Shown: positions 17,847-27,436, counted from the first letter of the stretch. The stretch: 64,000 bases of DNA from Treponema phagedenis (GCF_008153345.1 NZ_CP042818.1:62001-126000), one strand, 5' to 3'. The notes: generated by a model not told the origin, from the sequence alone. Translations and numbers: made by a program.

Positions 17847-18371
17847 ATGATTAGAAAGGCAACCGATAAAGATATTAAAAGAGTTGTGGAGATTTACGAA
17901 AAGGTTATCAAAAACGACATGGACGGTGCACGAGTTGTAGGTTGGACACTGGGCATATACCCGACTGAAGAAACAGCGGCGGAAGCCTTAAAAGAGGGAA
18001 CTTTATTTGTCATGGAAAAAGATGGCACAGTCGTAGCCTCTGCAAGAATTGATAAAAACCAACCCGCTGCCTATGCCGATGTAAATTGGCAAGATAAAAA
18101 TGCCCATAGCAGAAATGTTATGGTAATTCACACACTCTCTGTAGATCCTGATTATAGCGGTAAAGGCTACGGTAAAGAATTTATACAGTTTTATGAAGAC
18201 TATGCGCTAAAAAACGGTTGCCCCTATCTACGAATAGATACCTTCGACACCAACAAAGTTTCTCGCGGACTTTATAAAAGTTTGGGCTATCATGAAGCCG
18301 GCATTATAAGCTGTAATTTTAATAACATCCCTGACGGAAAATTAGTCTGCCTGGAAAAGCGTTTAAAATAA
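17847..18371 (+). CDS. GNAT-family N-acetyltransferase
   Basis: 174 aa, cytoplasmic, acetyl-CoA dependent. Seen: the N-terminal IRKATDKDIKRVVEIYEKVI helix, the acetyl-CoA motif A in VIHTLSVDPDYSGKGYGKEFIQF (the Q/RxxGxG/A element reads SGKGYG), and motif B YLRIDTFDTNKVSRGLYKSLGYHEAG. The substrate cannot be told; the layout resembles small-molecule acetyltransferases of Firmicutes. A strong ribosome site (GGGAGG) precedes the ATG. It stands alone, with a repeat copy downstream, and could be an acquired gene (inference; no direct evidence beyond its isolation). Confidence 0.85.
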   Translation: MIRKATDKDIKRVVEIYEKVIKNDMDGARVVGWTLGIYPTEETAAEALKEGTLFVMEKDGTVVASARIDKNQPAAYADVNWQDKNAHSRNVMVIHTLSVDPDYSGKGYGKEFIQFYEDYALKNGCPYLRIDTFDTNKVSRGLYKSLGYHEAGIISCNFNNIPDGKLVCLEKRLK

Positions 18372-18419
18372 AATCACTGCCACATCCCTTACAATTAAAC
18401 CCGCTCTGAGCAACAGCAC

Positions 18420-18745
18420 GGACGAAGTTTTGACATTCCGGTTTTTACTTTGCCTACGCGTTTTGCCTTTTTACAATAAAGTACAGGCAAAACATCGTTT
18501 GACTTTATGCTGAGTTTGATATCTCAATTATTTCTTTACTTCATCTAATCATGAATCATAAAAAAGAGCCCGACACGGCGCAACGGTGAGTAAACTTACC
18601 ACAGGGCGAACCTTTGGAATTTCTACCTTTGGCTCGCCAACGAGTTTTAAAGCTTCAATTTTACAGTTTTGTGTTGATACTTTAAAACATCGTTTGAATT
18701 TGTTCTGATTTTGACGTCCGGGCGGTTTACCATAGGAATGCTGAA
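18420..18745 (+). repeat. Dispersed modular hairpin repeat, copy F (tandem modules)
   Basis: First a partial unit with the stem GTTTTGCCT...AGGCAAAAC (about 18457-18500). Then GACACGGCGCAACGGTGAGT, the dyad GGTGAGTAAACTTACC, hairpin GGCGAACC...GGCTCGCC, and hairpin GTTTTAAAGC...ACTTTAAAAC. It ends near TTTACCATAGG. It fills the gap between the GNAT gene and the DeoR gene. Confidence 0.8.
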
Positions 18746-18848
18746 TTTACAACCGGTTTTTCTGCAGTTTTGCTCCCCAATATTCGGAAAACATAAGAAA
18801 TACCTTCTATGGCTCGAATATTAGACTGTGCACAAAAAAAAATTTCGG

Positions 18849-18854
18849 TATAAT
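18849..18854 (+). promoter_or_regulatory. Probable -10 box of the DeoR regulator gene
   Basis: Perfect TATAAT about 50 nt before the start codon. The -35 is poor (TGTGCA at 16 nt). The sequence immediately after it, ATGGTACGA, resembles ATGGTTACGA just after the -10 of the uronate operon promoter (19777), so it may be an autoregulatory operator (inference). Confidence 0.45.
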
Positions 18855-18904
18855 GGTACGAGTAAATAGTTTTGAACGGTAAATACAATTAAAAGAGGCT
18901 ATGG

Positions 18905-19672
18905 ATGGCATATAATCAGCGGATAGATTCTATTATTTCAATTATTTCACGAAGACGTTCCGTAACGGTTCAAGAATTAAAACAACGATTGGATGTTTCT
19001 GAGGTTACGATTAGAAACGACCTCAACATCTTGGAAGCGGAAGGTATTATTTGCAGAACACACGGAGGTGCTATGATGGCTGAAGATAGGCGGCATTTTC
19101 GTTCTTATAGTGCCCGTATATCTTCCAATGCGGATAAAAAACGTGCAATTGCCAAAGCTGCATGCAGTCTTATTAAGCCTTACGATGTAATTTATATTGA
19201 TGCAGGAACAACATGCCGTCTTTTTGCCGCTCAAATGAGCGCGATGGATATAGAAGTGCAGGTGGTAACAAATTCCATTGAGGTTGTAAACGAGCTAATA
19301 GATGCGGAGCATATTTCTATTTTTTGTCCGGGTGGCAGTGTACGTAAAGAAGCGCGGGCATTTATCGGCGATACGGCGCTTGAAACCCTTAAGAATATTC
19401 ATATAAAAGCCTGTTTTATCGGAGCAAGCGGGTTTTCTTCAACCGGTGTTTTTTCTTCTCAGAACATGTCGGAAGCAAATTTAAAAAAACATGTGCTGCA
19501 GCAGTCAACATATCGGGTTATACTTGCGGATTCCGGCAAGTACGGCATATACGGGTTTTCTATTTTTGCGAATGCCTCAGATGTCGATCTTTTAGTAACC
19601 GATTATGATTTTAACGACGCGCAATTTTGTGCAAATACCGGTATTGAAGTACTCGCCGGTATCAAAGAATAA
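18905..19672 (+). CDS. DeoR-family transcriptional regulator of the uronate locus
   Basis: 255 aa. Seen: an N-terminal winged helix-turn-helix of DeoR type, residues about 5-60 (QRIDSIISIISRRRSVTVQELKQRL, then VSEVTIRNDLNILEAEGIICRTHGGA), and a C-terminal sugar-phosphate sensor domain with DVIYIDAGTTCRLFA, VVTNSIEVVNEL, CPGGSVRKEARAFIGDTA and a terminal DYDF. Known: such regulators are usually repressors released by a phosphorylated or acidic sugar intermediate. It lies directly upstream, same strand, of the glucuronide/uronate operon, which it probably controls together with its own gene. The effector is not deducible; a KDG-like intermediate would be a natural guess. Confidence 0.88.
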   Translation: MAYNQRIDSIISIISRRRSVTVQELKQRLDVSEVTIRNDLNILEAEGIICRTHGGAMMAEDRRHFRSYSARISSNADKKRAIAKAACSLIKPYDVIYIDAGTTCRLFAAQMSAMDIEVQVVTNSIEVVNELIDAEHISIFCPGGSVRKEARAFIGDTALETLKNIHIKACFIGASGFSSTGVFSSQNMSEANLKKHVLQQSTYRVILADSGKYGIYGFSIFANASDVDLLVTDYDFNDAQFCANTGIEVLAGIKE

Positions 19673-19741
19673 CCGCCGGCGCTCCGCATAAGCTCAGTGC
19701 CCATACATAAGCTAAAATACTAAAAAATTTAAAAATAAAGT

Positions 19742-19770
19742 TTGACAACTCTCTATTCTCATGTTAAGAT
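19742..19770 (+). promoter_or_regulatory. Sigma-70-type promoter of the uronate operon
   Basis: TTGACA at 19742-19747, a 17-nt spacer, and TAAGAT at 19765-19770. It gives an unusually long leader of about 245 nt before the HAD gene. ATGGTTACGA at 19777-19786 is a candidate operator. A small hairpin (ACTGC.GAT-loop-ATC.GCAGT) lies at 19965-19985, shortly before the start codon. Confidence 0.6.
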
Positions 19771-20021
19771 TTACGTATGGTTACGAAATTAGAAATAAAA
19801 CGAAGTTTTTTTAATTTTGTACAAGCTTTTTAAAAACTTTATTTAATAATTAATTACTTAAATATAAAAAGCGGGTCAATAAAAAATTCGTACAGTGTCC
19901 GCCGATGCAGCCTAGTTTTTGATAATAAGATACCTGATTACGATTTTATGAATCTATTTTGAGAACTGCTGATGCAAATCGCAGTACGACTTTATAGAAA
20001 CAGAAAGAGTGGGGAATTATT

Positions 20022-20894
20022 ATGAGTAATTCTTTTAAAAAAGAAAAAGAGTATATTCTCTGTGTTGATTCAGATGGGTGTGCAATGGATACCATGAATT
20101 ATAAGCATATTAAATGTTTTGGGCCATTGGCGGCTGACGTATGGAATATTACTCAACGGGAATCTTTTTTACAAATCTGGAATGAAATCAATCTTTTTTC
20201 AAAAACACGCGGAATAAATCGCTTTAAGGCGCTTGTACTGGCGCTGCGTGCAATCCAAAAAAAGGACGCGGACGGCGCTTCTCCTAAAGATATTATTGGT
20301 GATTTTTCGTATCTTGCAGAATGGGTGTATTCCGCTCCGGTTTTATCGAATCAGGCCTTGGAACATGCTATTGACGAAAAACGGGACAGTATTTCTGATA
20401 GAGAAATGAAACAGCTTGAGCAAGCCCTTACATGGAGTAAGCGCGTAAATGAGCACATACAAGCTTTGCATGATGAAGCCCGCCCTTTTAACGGTGTTTT
20501 TGATGCCTTACAAAAGCTTCATGAAAAAGTACATATCGCGGTTGTTTCATCAGCGAATAGCGATGCGATTTATTCCGAATGGGGAAAATTCGATTTACTG
20601 CGCTTTACCGACCTCATTTTTGGCCAAGAATCCGGAAGCAAGGCCGCTTGCATAAAAACAATACTGAGCTATGCGTTTGATCCTAAGAAAGTTTTGATGG
20701 TAGGAGATTCACCCGGGGATCTTCAAGCCGCTGAAAGCAATAGTGTCTTCTTTTATCCAATTTTATTTGGCAAGGAGCAAGAATCGTGGGATGTGCTGTG
20801 CCGGACAGCTGTCCCAAAACTGCTTGAAGGGTGCTACGGCGGCATATATCAGGATGGCTTGAAAAAGCAGTTTACCGAACATCTCGGAATTTGA
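20022..20894 (+). CDS. HAD-superfamily hydrolase (sugar-phosphatase/phosphonatase-like)
   Basis: 290 aa, cytoplasmic. Seen: HAD motif I CVDSDGCAMDT (nucleophile and acid/base Asp), motif II around VVSSANSDAI, a Lys-containing motif III region (SGSKAACIKTIL), and motif IV MVGDSPGDLQAAE. A cap domain of about 110 residues follows motif I. It is the first gene of the uronate operon; a phosphatase or phosphoglucomutase-like role on a sugar phosphate derived from the imported glycan is likely but not provable. Ribosome site GTGGGGAA before the ATG. The next gene begins 30 nt later. Confidence 0.8.
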   Translation: MSNSFKKEKEYILCVDSDGCAMDTMNYKHIKCFGPLAADVWNITQRESFLQIWNEINLFSKTRGINRFKALVLALRAIQKKDADGASPKDIIGDFSYLAEWVYSAPVLSNQALEHAIDEKRDSISDREMKQLEQALTWSKRVNEHIQALHDEARPFNGVFDALQKLHEKVHIAVVSSANSDAIYSEWGKFDLLRFTDLIFGQESGSKAACIKTILSYAFDPKKVLMVGDSPGDLQAAESNSVFFYPILFGKEQESWDVLCRTAVPKLLEGCYGGIYQDGLKKQFTEHLGI

Positions 20895-20924
20895 ATGGAC
20901 TGTAATGGCAAATAGGAGGGTGCA

Positions 20925-22655
20925 ATGTCGTTAGTTGATTTACGTGCTAAGCCGTATTTTTTAACGGAAGAGGATATTCGTTGGGTTGAAACAACTATTC
21001 AATCTATGAGTCTTGAGGAAAAAATCGGTCAGCTTTTCTTCCAGCTTTTTCATTCTTTTGAAGAAGCTGAGGTAATTGATTTTATCAACACCTATCACTT
21101 GGGCGGGGCGCGCTATAGTGCGGCTTCAAGCGAAAAGGTACAGGGCTTGGTAAAAACCTTGCAATCCAATGCAAAAATTCCTCTCTTTGTTGCATGTAAT
21201 TGCGACAGCGGCGGAGATGGCGCCTGCACTGACGGTACCTATATCGCCTCCGGTGCTCAGTGTGAAGCAAGCGGAGATCCGCAGGTTGCCTATAATGCCG
21301 GCTATGTAAGCGGCGCAGAGGCGGTTGCGCTTGGGTGCAATTGGAACTTTGACCCTTGCGCTGATATTTTAACCAATTGGCGCAACACCATTGTAAACAC
21401 ACGGGCATACGGCACCAATGCAGACACTGTGCTCAGGTATATTTTGCCCTATGTAAAAGGTTTGCGCCAGAGCACTATTATTTCTACCATTAAACACTTC
21501 CCGGGTGACGGCACGGAAGAGCGGGATCAGCATCTTGTGCTCGGCGTAAATGAAATGAGTGTGCAGGAATGGGATGCAAGCTTCGGTAAGCTGTACAAGG
21601 CCATGATTGATGACGGAATTATGAGCATTATGGCAGGTCATATTGCGCTTCCGCAGTATTCCCGTGCTCTTGTACCGGAAATGACCTATGACGAAATTAT
21701 GCCCGCAACACTTGCCCCCGAGTTAATTCAAGACTTACTGAAAAAGAAACTGGGCTTTAACGGGCTCGTGATTACCGACGCATCGCATATGCTCGGATTT
21801 AGTGCCGCAATGCAGCGTAAAGATGCTGTGCCGCGGGCTATTGCCGCAGGCTGCGATATGTTTCTATTCATGAATGACCCGGCGGAAGATTTTCAGTATA
21901 TGATGCAAGGCTACAAAAACGGTATTATTACCGAAGAGCGGCTCACCGATGCATTGAGGCGAATTCTTGGCTTAAAGGCTGCAATTAAGCTGCATACTGC
22001 AAAAGCTGAAAACCGCTTGCTGCCTTCAGCCGAGTCGCTTTCCGTGATTGGTTGTGCTGCTCATAAAGAAATGGCACGCGAGGCGGCGGATAAGGGAATC
22101 ACTTTAGTAAAAAACACCTTGGGGCAGCTGCCGCTTTCTCCTTCGGTACATAAAAGAATAAGACTGTATTTTTTGGATAATACCGAAATAGGGGTGTATA
22201 CGGAGTTTGATGAGAAGGGAAATCCGATAAAAACGGAAAACAAGACGCTTGCTCTGTTTAAGAAAGAGTTAGAAGCGGCAGGTTTTATCGTAGACGTGAA
22301 TACGCGGGGAGTGCGGGAAAAAGGCAGCGTGGAAACATATAAAGAAACAGTTGATGCCGCTCTTGTGGTGTCTGATATTCGCGGCTACGCAGTTGAAAAC
22401 AATTACCGCATCCGCTGGTCATGCGCAATGGCGAATGAAATTCCATGGTATGTATGGGAGGTTCCTACGGTATTTGTATCGTTGAATTATACAACGCATT
22501 TAACTGATGTACCGATGGTAAAGGCTTACATTAATGCATATGCACGTACTCCTGAAATAATTCATCAGGTAGTGCAGAAAATAATCGGAGCATCTCCGTT
22601 TAAAGGCACCTATAATGAAAATGTTTGGTGCAATAAATGGGAAACGCGCCGCTAA
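20925..22655 (+). CDS. Glycoside hydrolase family 3 (beta-N-acetylhexosaminidase-like)
   Basis: 576 aa, no signal peptide, so probably cytoplasmic. Seen: the N-terminal GH3 barrel with the substrate-binding KHFPGDGTEERDQHL (about 190-204), the nucleophile Asp in GLVITDASHMLG, and a C-terminal domain starting near DKGITLVKN. NagZ-type enzymes carry KHFPGHG with a His acting in the acid/base dyad; here an Asp takes that place, so this belongs to a separate GH3 clade and its exact specificity is uncertain. Next to a beta-glucuronidase and the uronate pathway, removal of an N-acetylhexosamine or beta-linked sugar from glycosaminoglycan-type oligosaccharides is plausible. Excellent ribosome site AGGAGGG. 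Confidence 0.85.
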   Translation: MSLVDLRAKPYFLTEEDIRWVETTIQSMSLEEKIGQLFFQLFHSFEEAEVIDFINTYHLGGARYSAASSEKVQGLVKTLQSNAKIPLFVACNCDSGGDGACTDGTYIASGAQCEASGDPQVAYNAGYVSGAEAVALGCNWNFDPCADILTNWRNTIVNTRAYGTNADTVLRYILPYVKGLRQSTIISTIKHFPGDGTEERDQHLVLGVNEMSVQEWDASFGKLYKAMIDDGIMSIMAGHIALPQYSRALVPEMTYDEIMPATLAPELIQDLLKKKLGFNGLVITDASHMLGFSAAMQRKDAVPRAIAAGCDMFLFMNDPAEDFQYMMQGYKNGIITEERLTDALRRILGLKAAIKLHTAKAENRLLPSAESLSVIGCAAHKEMAREAADKGITLVKNTLGQLPLSPSVHKRIRLYFLDNTEIGVYTEFDEKGNPIKTENKTLALFKKELEAAGFIVDVNTRGVREKGSVETYKETVDAALVVSDIRGYAVENNYRIRWSCAMANEIPWYVWEVPTVFVSLNYTTHLTDVPMVKAYINAYARTPEIIHQVVQKIIGASPFKGTYNENVWCNKWETRR

Positions 22656-22680
22656 ACACAATAGCTGAAGGAGAATTTTT

Positions 22681-24153
22681 ATGGCAGAGAATCAACATGG
22701 TATATACCACCGATCGCCCCTATGGAGAATAGGCCTTTTTTCGCTGAACAATAGTGCTACCAATATTTTTCATGCTACAACATTTTATGTTTCGTTTTAT
22801 GCAGTCGGTATTGTAGGACTTGCAACCGTGCTGGTCGGTAATTTATTGATGGCAATGCGCATCTTTGACGGAATAACCGATCCGCTTGTGGGCTACTTAA
22901 TTGATAAAACGGACAGCAAATTCGGAAAGTTCCGCCCCTTCTTGGTAATCGGTTTTACCATTATGACGATAGCAAATCTGGTAATGTATACCGTTACGCA
23001 TACTTTGCCTGAAGGGGCACGCTTGCCGTTTTTTGTTTTTATTTACGCTCTGTACATTCTCGGTTATACTTGCTCTACCGCGGTTACCAAAGCAGCACAA
23101 AATGTTATGACCAATGATCCAAGTCAGCGGCCGCTTTTCGGAGCCTTTGACGGAACATACACACTCATTTTATTTAATGTTGTGCCGGTTTACGTGAGCA
23201 TGTATTTACTGCCGAAGAATGCGAATAAATTTACGATAGCGCTTTTTAGAGAATTTATTATTTCTGCAATTATTATAAGCGGCATTTTGACTGTGCTGGT
23301 TATCATTGCACTGTGGGAAAAAGACCGTTCGGAATTTTTTGGACTTGGCAGCGGCAATAATAAACCGCTTAAATTCAAAGATTATTGGGATGTTTTAAAA
23401 AACAACCGCGGAATTCAAATGCTCATTGTGGCGGCTTCCTCTGATAAACTGGCGCTTACGGTTGCAGGAAACTCTATTGTAACTGTTATGCTGTACGGTA
23501 TCATCATGGGCGATAATACGTTGCATGGTAAGCTCGGCCTTATTACCCTTGTTCCTTCATTTATTCTGATTCAAGTCTTTGCACAATACGCCCGCAAGCT
23601 TGGAATTAAACGAGGAATTTGGATTACCACCACGCTTTGCATTATTATGTACGCATGTTTGTATTTATTGCTCAAATTAGGGGATCCTACACAAATCCGT
23701 GCAAGCAATATGTTCGGTTTTATGACATTGGGCTTTATTATTTTATGGTCGCTTTCGAATGGTATAAAAAACGCCTGCGGTGCGCTTACGATTAATGCTA
23801 TTTCCGATGTGGCGGATTATGAAACATACCGTACCGGCCGCTATGTTCCCGGTATGATGGGAACCTTATTCAGCTTTGTAGATAAGCTCATCTCTTCACT
23901 GGGAGCTGTTGTTGTTTCTCTTTCGGTTGCGGCAATCGGCTATACGAACACACTCCCACAGATTGGAGAAGCGGTTACGCCCGCGATTTTTATGGTTACC
24001 ATGTTTTTATTTATCGGAATCCCGATACTGGGTTGGATTGCTTCGCTCATTGCCCTGCTTTTTTATCCGCTCAGCTCAGAAAAAATGCAGGAAATTCAGG
24101 AGCATATTGCTGCAATTAAAAATAATCAGAAGAAATCATTCGAAGGAGTTTAG
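22681..24153 (+). CDS. GPH-family (MelB/GusB-like) sugar:cation symporter
   Basis: 490-aa membrane protein with about 12 hydrophobic segments. Seen: the GPH hallmarks: a first helix ending in NNSATNIFHATTFYVSFY, the helix 2-3 loop MRIFDGITDPLVGYLIDKTDSKFGKFRPFLVIG (the D...TD...G...D.....G..RP pattern), and SDVADYETYRTGRYVPGMMGTLFSFVDK near the C-terminus. Known: this family imports beta-glucuronides (GusB), melibiose or xylosides with H+ or Na+. Lying between a GH3 enzyme and a beta-glucuronidase, it most likely brings in glucuronide oligosaccharides. Ribosome site GAAGGAGA. Confidence 0.9.
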   Translation: MAENQHGIYHRSPLWRIGLFSLNNSATNIFHATTFYVSFYAVGIVGLATVLVGNLLMAMRIFDGITDPLVGYLIDKTDSKFGKFRPFLVIGFTIMTIANLVMYTVTHTLPEGARLPFFVFIYALYILGYTCSTAVTKAAQNVMTNDPSQRPLFGAFDGTYTLILFNVVPVYVSMYLLPKNANKFTIALFREFIISAIIISGILTVLVIIALWEKDRSEFFGLGSGNNKPLKFKDYWDVLKNNRGIQMLIVAASSDKLALTVAGNSIVTVMLYGIIMGDNTLHGKLGLITLVPSFILIQVFAQYARKLGIKRGIWITTTLCIIMYACLYLLLKLGDPTQIRASNMFGFMTLGFIILWSLSNGIKNACGALTINAISDVADYETYRTGRYVPGMMGTLFSFVDKLISSLGAVVVSLSVAAIGYTNTLPQIGEAVTPAIFMVTMFLFIGIPILGWIASLIALLFYPLSSEKMQEIQEHIAAIKNNQKKSFEGV

Positions 24154-24154
24154 C

Positions 24155-25996
24155 ATGTTATACCCGATCACTACACAAACACGGGCGGTTATTGACTTAG
24201 GCGGAATATGGCGTTTTAAGGTTGACTATGACGAGTGCGGACTTAATGAGAAATGGTTCATGGGCATGCTTGACACAGAATCTGTGATGTGTGTGCCCGC
24301 TTCGTATAATGATATTGCGGCAATGAGCGATATCCGGAATCATGTCGGCAGCGTTTGGTATCAGCGCGATGTTGTTGTGCCGCAGCTGCTTACCGGACAG
24401 CGCTTGGTTCTTCGCTTCGGTTCCGTTACGCACAAGGCTCATGTATACTGGAACGGCGCGCTTATTGCGGAACATTCAGGCGGTTTTACTCCCTTTGAGG
24501 TTGTGTTAAAGCCTTCCGATATTGCCGAAACAAATCAGCTTACAGTACGGGTGAATAATATACTTGATATTTCGACTCTGCCGGTAGGATTGTATAGCGA
24601 ATCAAAAGATGAGAATGGAAAGATTATCCGCAAAAACATGCCTAACTTTGATTTTTTCAATTATGCGGGAATTCATCGTCCGGTAACATTGGTCAGCACG
24701 CCTGAATATTTTATCGATGATATTATACTGACAAACGAATGCTCGGGAACATCGGCAAAGGTGCATTACGCGGTAACAATAAGCGGCAAAGACGGAGCAG
24801 TTGATGCAGATTCAGGCTTTAGTGTTGCGGTAGACTGTATCGCGGAAGATGGAAGCCTTGTTACATCCGCAAACGGATTTACAGGAGAACTGCACATTGA
24901 AAACGTGAAGCGCTGGAATCCGCTTAAGCCGTATTTATATACAATAAGAGTAAAGCTGCTTAAAGACGGTACGCTGATTGACCTGTATGATGAGCCCTAC
25001 GGCATACGCACGGTTGCGGTAAAAAATGGACAATTCCTTATCAACGAAAAACCCTTTTATTTTAAAGGCTTCGGCAAACACGAGGATGCCTTTTATACCG
25101 GACGGGGATTCAATGCAGCGCAAACCCTACTTGATTTTAATTTAATGAAATGGATGGGCGCAAATTCATTTAGAACATCTCATTATCCGTATGCAGAAGA
25201 GACAATGCGGCTTTGCGATCGGCTCGGCATTGTGGTGATTGATGAAGTGCCCGCAGTAGGGATTCATTTAAACTTTATGGCATCACTGTTAACGCCGGCA
25301 GAAAAGCGCGATACCTTTGCGGAAATTCAAACAAAGGCTGCCCATGAGACCGTTATTCGTGAACTGATTGAGCGCGACAAAAATCATTGCTGCGTTGTAA
25401 TGTGGTCAATCGCTAATGAGCCTGAAACAAATGACAAGGGCGCCGATGCATATTTTGCACCGCTTATAAAACGTGCGAAAGACTTGGATCCTCAAAAGCG
25501 GCCGGTTACCATTGTAACCCTTATGTCCTCACTGCCTGAAACATGCCGCGTTTCGGCAATGATTGATGTCTTATGCTTAAACCGTTATTACGGGTGGTAT
25601 TTGCAATCGGGTGATGTAAAAGAAGGCGGAAAAGCGGCGTACACGGAGCTTCAGAAATGGCAGGAAAAATTTCCCGACAAACCGATTATGTACACTGAAT
25701 TCGGCGCTGACACGGTTGCTGGTTTCCATAGCCTTGATCCCGTTATGTTTACCGAAGAATATCAGGTGGCCTATCTAAAAGCGAATACAGAACAGTTCGC
25801 AGCAATCAAAAACTTTGTCGGCGAACATGTGTGGAACTTTGCCGATTTTGAAACATCACAAAATATCATCAGGGTGCAGGGCAACAAGAAAGGCGTTTTT
25901 ACGCGGGATCGAAAACCGAAGATGGCTGCATACTTCTTAAAAGAGCGGTGGACAGCCATCCCTGATTTAAAAGAAGAGGAAAGCTCTCAAAACTAA
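24155..25996 (+). CDS. uidA: Beta-glucuronidase (GH2)
   Basis: 613 aa from the ATG at 24155, preceded by GAAGGAG; the same frame is open upstream only because it overlaps the symporter gene. Seen: a jelly-roll domain (RAVIDLGGIWRFKVDY), an immunoglobulin-like domain, and a TIM barrel with FLINEKPFYFKGFGKHEDAF, the acid/base Glu in MWSIANEPETND and the nucleophile Glu in MYTEFGAD. The NKKG within RVQGNKKGVFTRD matches the N-x-K element that recognises the glucuronate carboxylate, which supports a true glucuronidase over beta-galactosidase. No signal peptide: it acts on imported glucuronides in the cytoplasm and feeds glucuronate to uxaC, the next gene. Confidence 0.93.
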   Translation: MLYPITTQTRAVIDLGGIWRFKVDYDECGLNEKWFMGMLDTESVMCVPASYNDIAAMSDIRNHVGSVWYQRDVVVPQLLTGQRLVLRFGSVTHKAHVYWNGALIAEHSGGFTPFEVVLKPSDIAETNQLTVRVNNILDISTLPVGLYSESKDENGKIIRKNMPNFDFFNYAGIHRPVTLVSTPEYFIDDIILTNECSGTSAKVHYAVTISGKDGAVDADSGFSVAVDCIAEDGSLVTSANGFTGELHIENVKRWNPLKPYLYTIRVKLLKDGTLIDLYDEPYGIRTVAVKNGQFLINEKPFYFKGFGKHEDAFYTGRGFNAAQTLLDFNLMKWMGANSFRTSHYPYAEETMRLCDRLGIVVIDEVPAVGIHLNFMASLLTPAEKRDTFAEIQTKAAHETVIRELIERDKNHCCVVMWSIANEPETNDKGADAYFAPLIKRAKDLDPQKRPVTIVTLMSSLPETCRVSAMIDVLCLNRYYGWYLQSGDVKEGGKAAYTELQKWQEKFPDKPIMYTEFGADTVAGFHSLDPVMFTEEYQVAYLKANTEQFAAIKNFVGEHVWNFADFETSQNIIRVQGNKKGVFTRDRKPKMAAYFLKERWTAIPDLKEEESSQN

Positions 25997-26035
25997 CCGA
26001 GTTTTTCAAATGCCCTATAGTTCAAGGAGGTGAAC

Positions 26036-27436
26036 ATGGCTCTTATAGCTGACGATTTTATGTTGCAAAATGAGTATGCGAAACTATTGTATGCAAAGTA
26101 TGCAAAAGATGAACCGATTTTTGATTTTCATTGTCATTTAGAGGCAGAGGAAATTTACAAAAATCAAAGTTTTAAAAACATTACGCAGGTTTGGCTCGGC
26201 GGCGACCATTATAAATGGCGGGCTATGCGCGCCATGGGATTTGACGAAAAATACATAACCGGAAATGCTTCGGATTATGAAAAATTTACCGCTTGGGCTA
26301 AAACCGTGCCTAACTTAATCGGCAATCCCTTGTACCATTGGACTCATTTAGAATTAAAACGCTATTTTGACATTGACGAGGTGCTCAATGAAAAAACCGC
26401 AGACTCAATCTGGAATACTTGTAATGAGCTCTTACAAACGGATGCGTTTAAGCCGCGCTCATTGATTGAGCGGTCAAATGTCTGGGCGGTTTGTACGACA
26501 AATGATCCTATTGATGATTTACAGTACCATAAGCTGCTTGAAGAAGATACGTCTTTTAAAACAATTGTGAAGCCCGCTTTTAGACCTGACAAGGTTCTCA
26601 GCATTGAAAAAGATAGTTTTAAGGATTACCTTGCAGACCTTTCTAAAGCAAGCGGCATACGCATCGCAAGTTTTTCCGATTTAAAAAATGCCTTAGTTCA
26701 GCGAATACGGTATTTTGATGAAAACGGGTGCAAGGCAAGCGATCACGGAATGGATTATCTTCCCTATAAGAAAGCTTCCGAAAACGAAATCGAAACTGTT
26801 TTTACAAAAGTGCTTGCTTCAGAGCCTTTGACCAAAGAAGAACAAGACTCATATAAAACCGCGCTCCTCATATTTTTAGCAAACGAGTATGAAAAAAGAG
26901 ATTGGGTGATGGAGCTCCATATCCAAACGCTGAGAAATAACAGCAAAAAGCTGTTTCGTGCAATCGGCCCCGATGTCGGAAATGACGGAATAAATGATCA
27001 CAGCTATGCAGAAAACTTAGCAAACATTTTATCCTGCATGGAAGAAAAAGGACTTCCGCGGACAATACTATTTTCGCTTAATCCAAAAGATTATTATGTA
27101 TTGTCAACAGTCGGCGGCAGTTTCCAGGGCGGAGAAGAAGGCATTGCAAAGATGCAGCTGGGAACAAGCTGGTGGTTTTTGGATCATAAAGACGGAATGA
27201 TTGAACAAATGAAGCGTTTTGCACAAACCTCGGTGTTTTCAAAATTCATCGGAATGCTTACCGACTCGCGCTCCTTTTTATCGTATCCGCGCCATGAGTA
27301 TTTTAGACGGATACTTTGCAACCTGATAGGAGAGTATGTAGAACTGGGCGAATATCCTTGGGACGAAGCGTTTTTGGGGCAGATGGTAAAGAATATCAGT
27401 TTTACGAATGCAAAAAACTATATAAAAATATCTTAG
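26036..27436 (+). CDS. uxaC: Uronate (glucuronate) isomerase
   Basis: 466 aa; converts D-glucuronate to D-fructuronate (and galacturonate to tagaturonate). Seen: the metal-binding HxH in FDFHCHLEAEEI near the N-terminus, WLGGDHYKWRAMRAMG, NVWAVCTTNDPIDDL, and SRSFLSYPRHEYFRRILCNLIGE close to the end, all typical of UxaC. The start is the ATG at 26036, since AGGAGG at 26025-26030 gives a 5-nt spacer and overlaps a possible GTG start six bases earlier. Follows the beta-glucuronidase by about 40 nt in the same operon. Confidence 0.95.
   Translation: MALIADDFMLQNEYAKLLYAKYAKDEPIFDFHCHLEAEEIYKNQSFKNITQVWLGGDHYKWRAMRAMGFDEKYITGNASDYEKFTAWAKTVPNLIGNPLYHWTHLELKRYFDIDEVLNEKTADSIWNTCNELLQTDAFKPRSLIERSNVWAVCTTNDPIDDLQYHKLLEEDTSFKTIVKPAFRPDKVLSIEKDSFKDYLADLSKASGIRIASFSDLKNALVQRIRYFDENGCKASDHGMDYLPYKKASENEIETVFTKVLASEPLTKEEQDSYKTALLIFLANEYEKRDWVMELHIQTLRNNSKKLFRAIGPDVGNDGINDHSYAENLANILSCMEEKGLPRTILFSLNPKDYYVLSTVGGSFQGGEEGIAKMQLGTSWWFLDHKDGMIEQMKRFAQTSVFSKFIGMLTDSRSFLSYPRHEYFRRILCNLIGEYVELGEYPWDEAFLGQMVKNISFTNAKNYIKIS

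Noticed and set aside
23909-24154. N-terminal extension of the beta-glucuronidase (82 extra residues)
   Set aside because: It overlaps the symporter gene, and a good ribosome site precedes the ATG at 24155, where the family's normal N-terminus begins.
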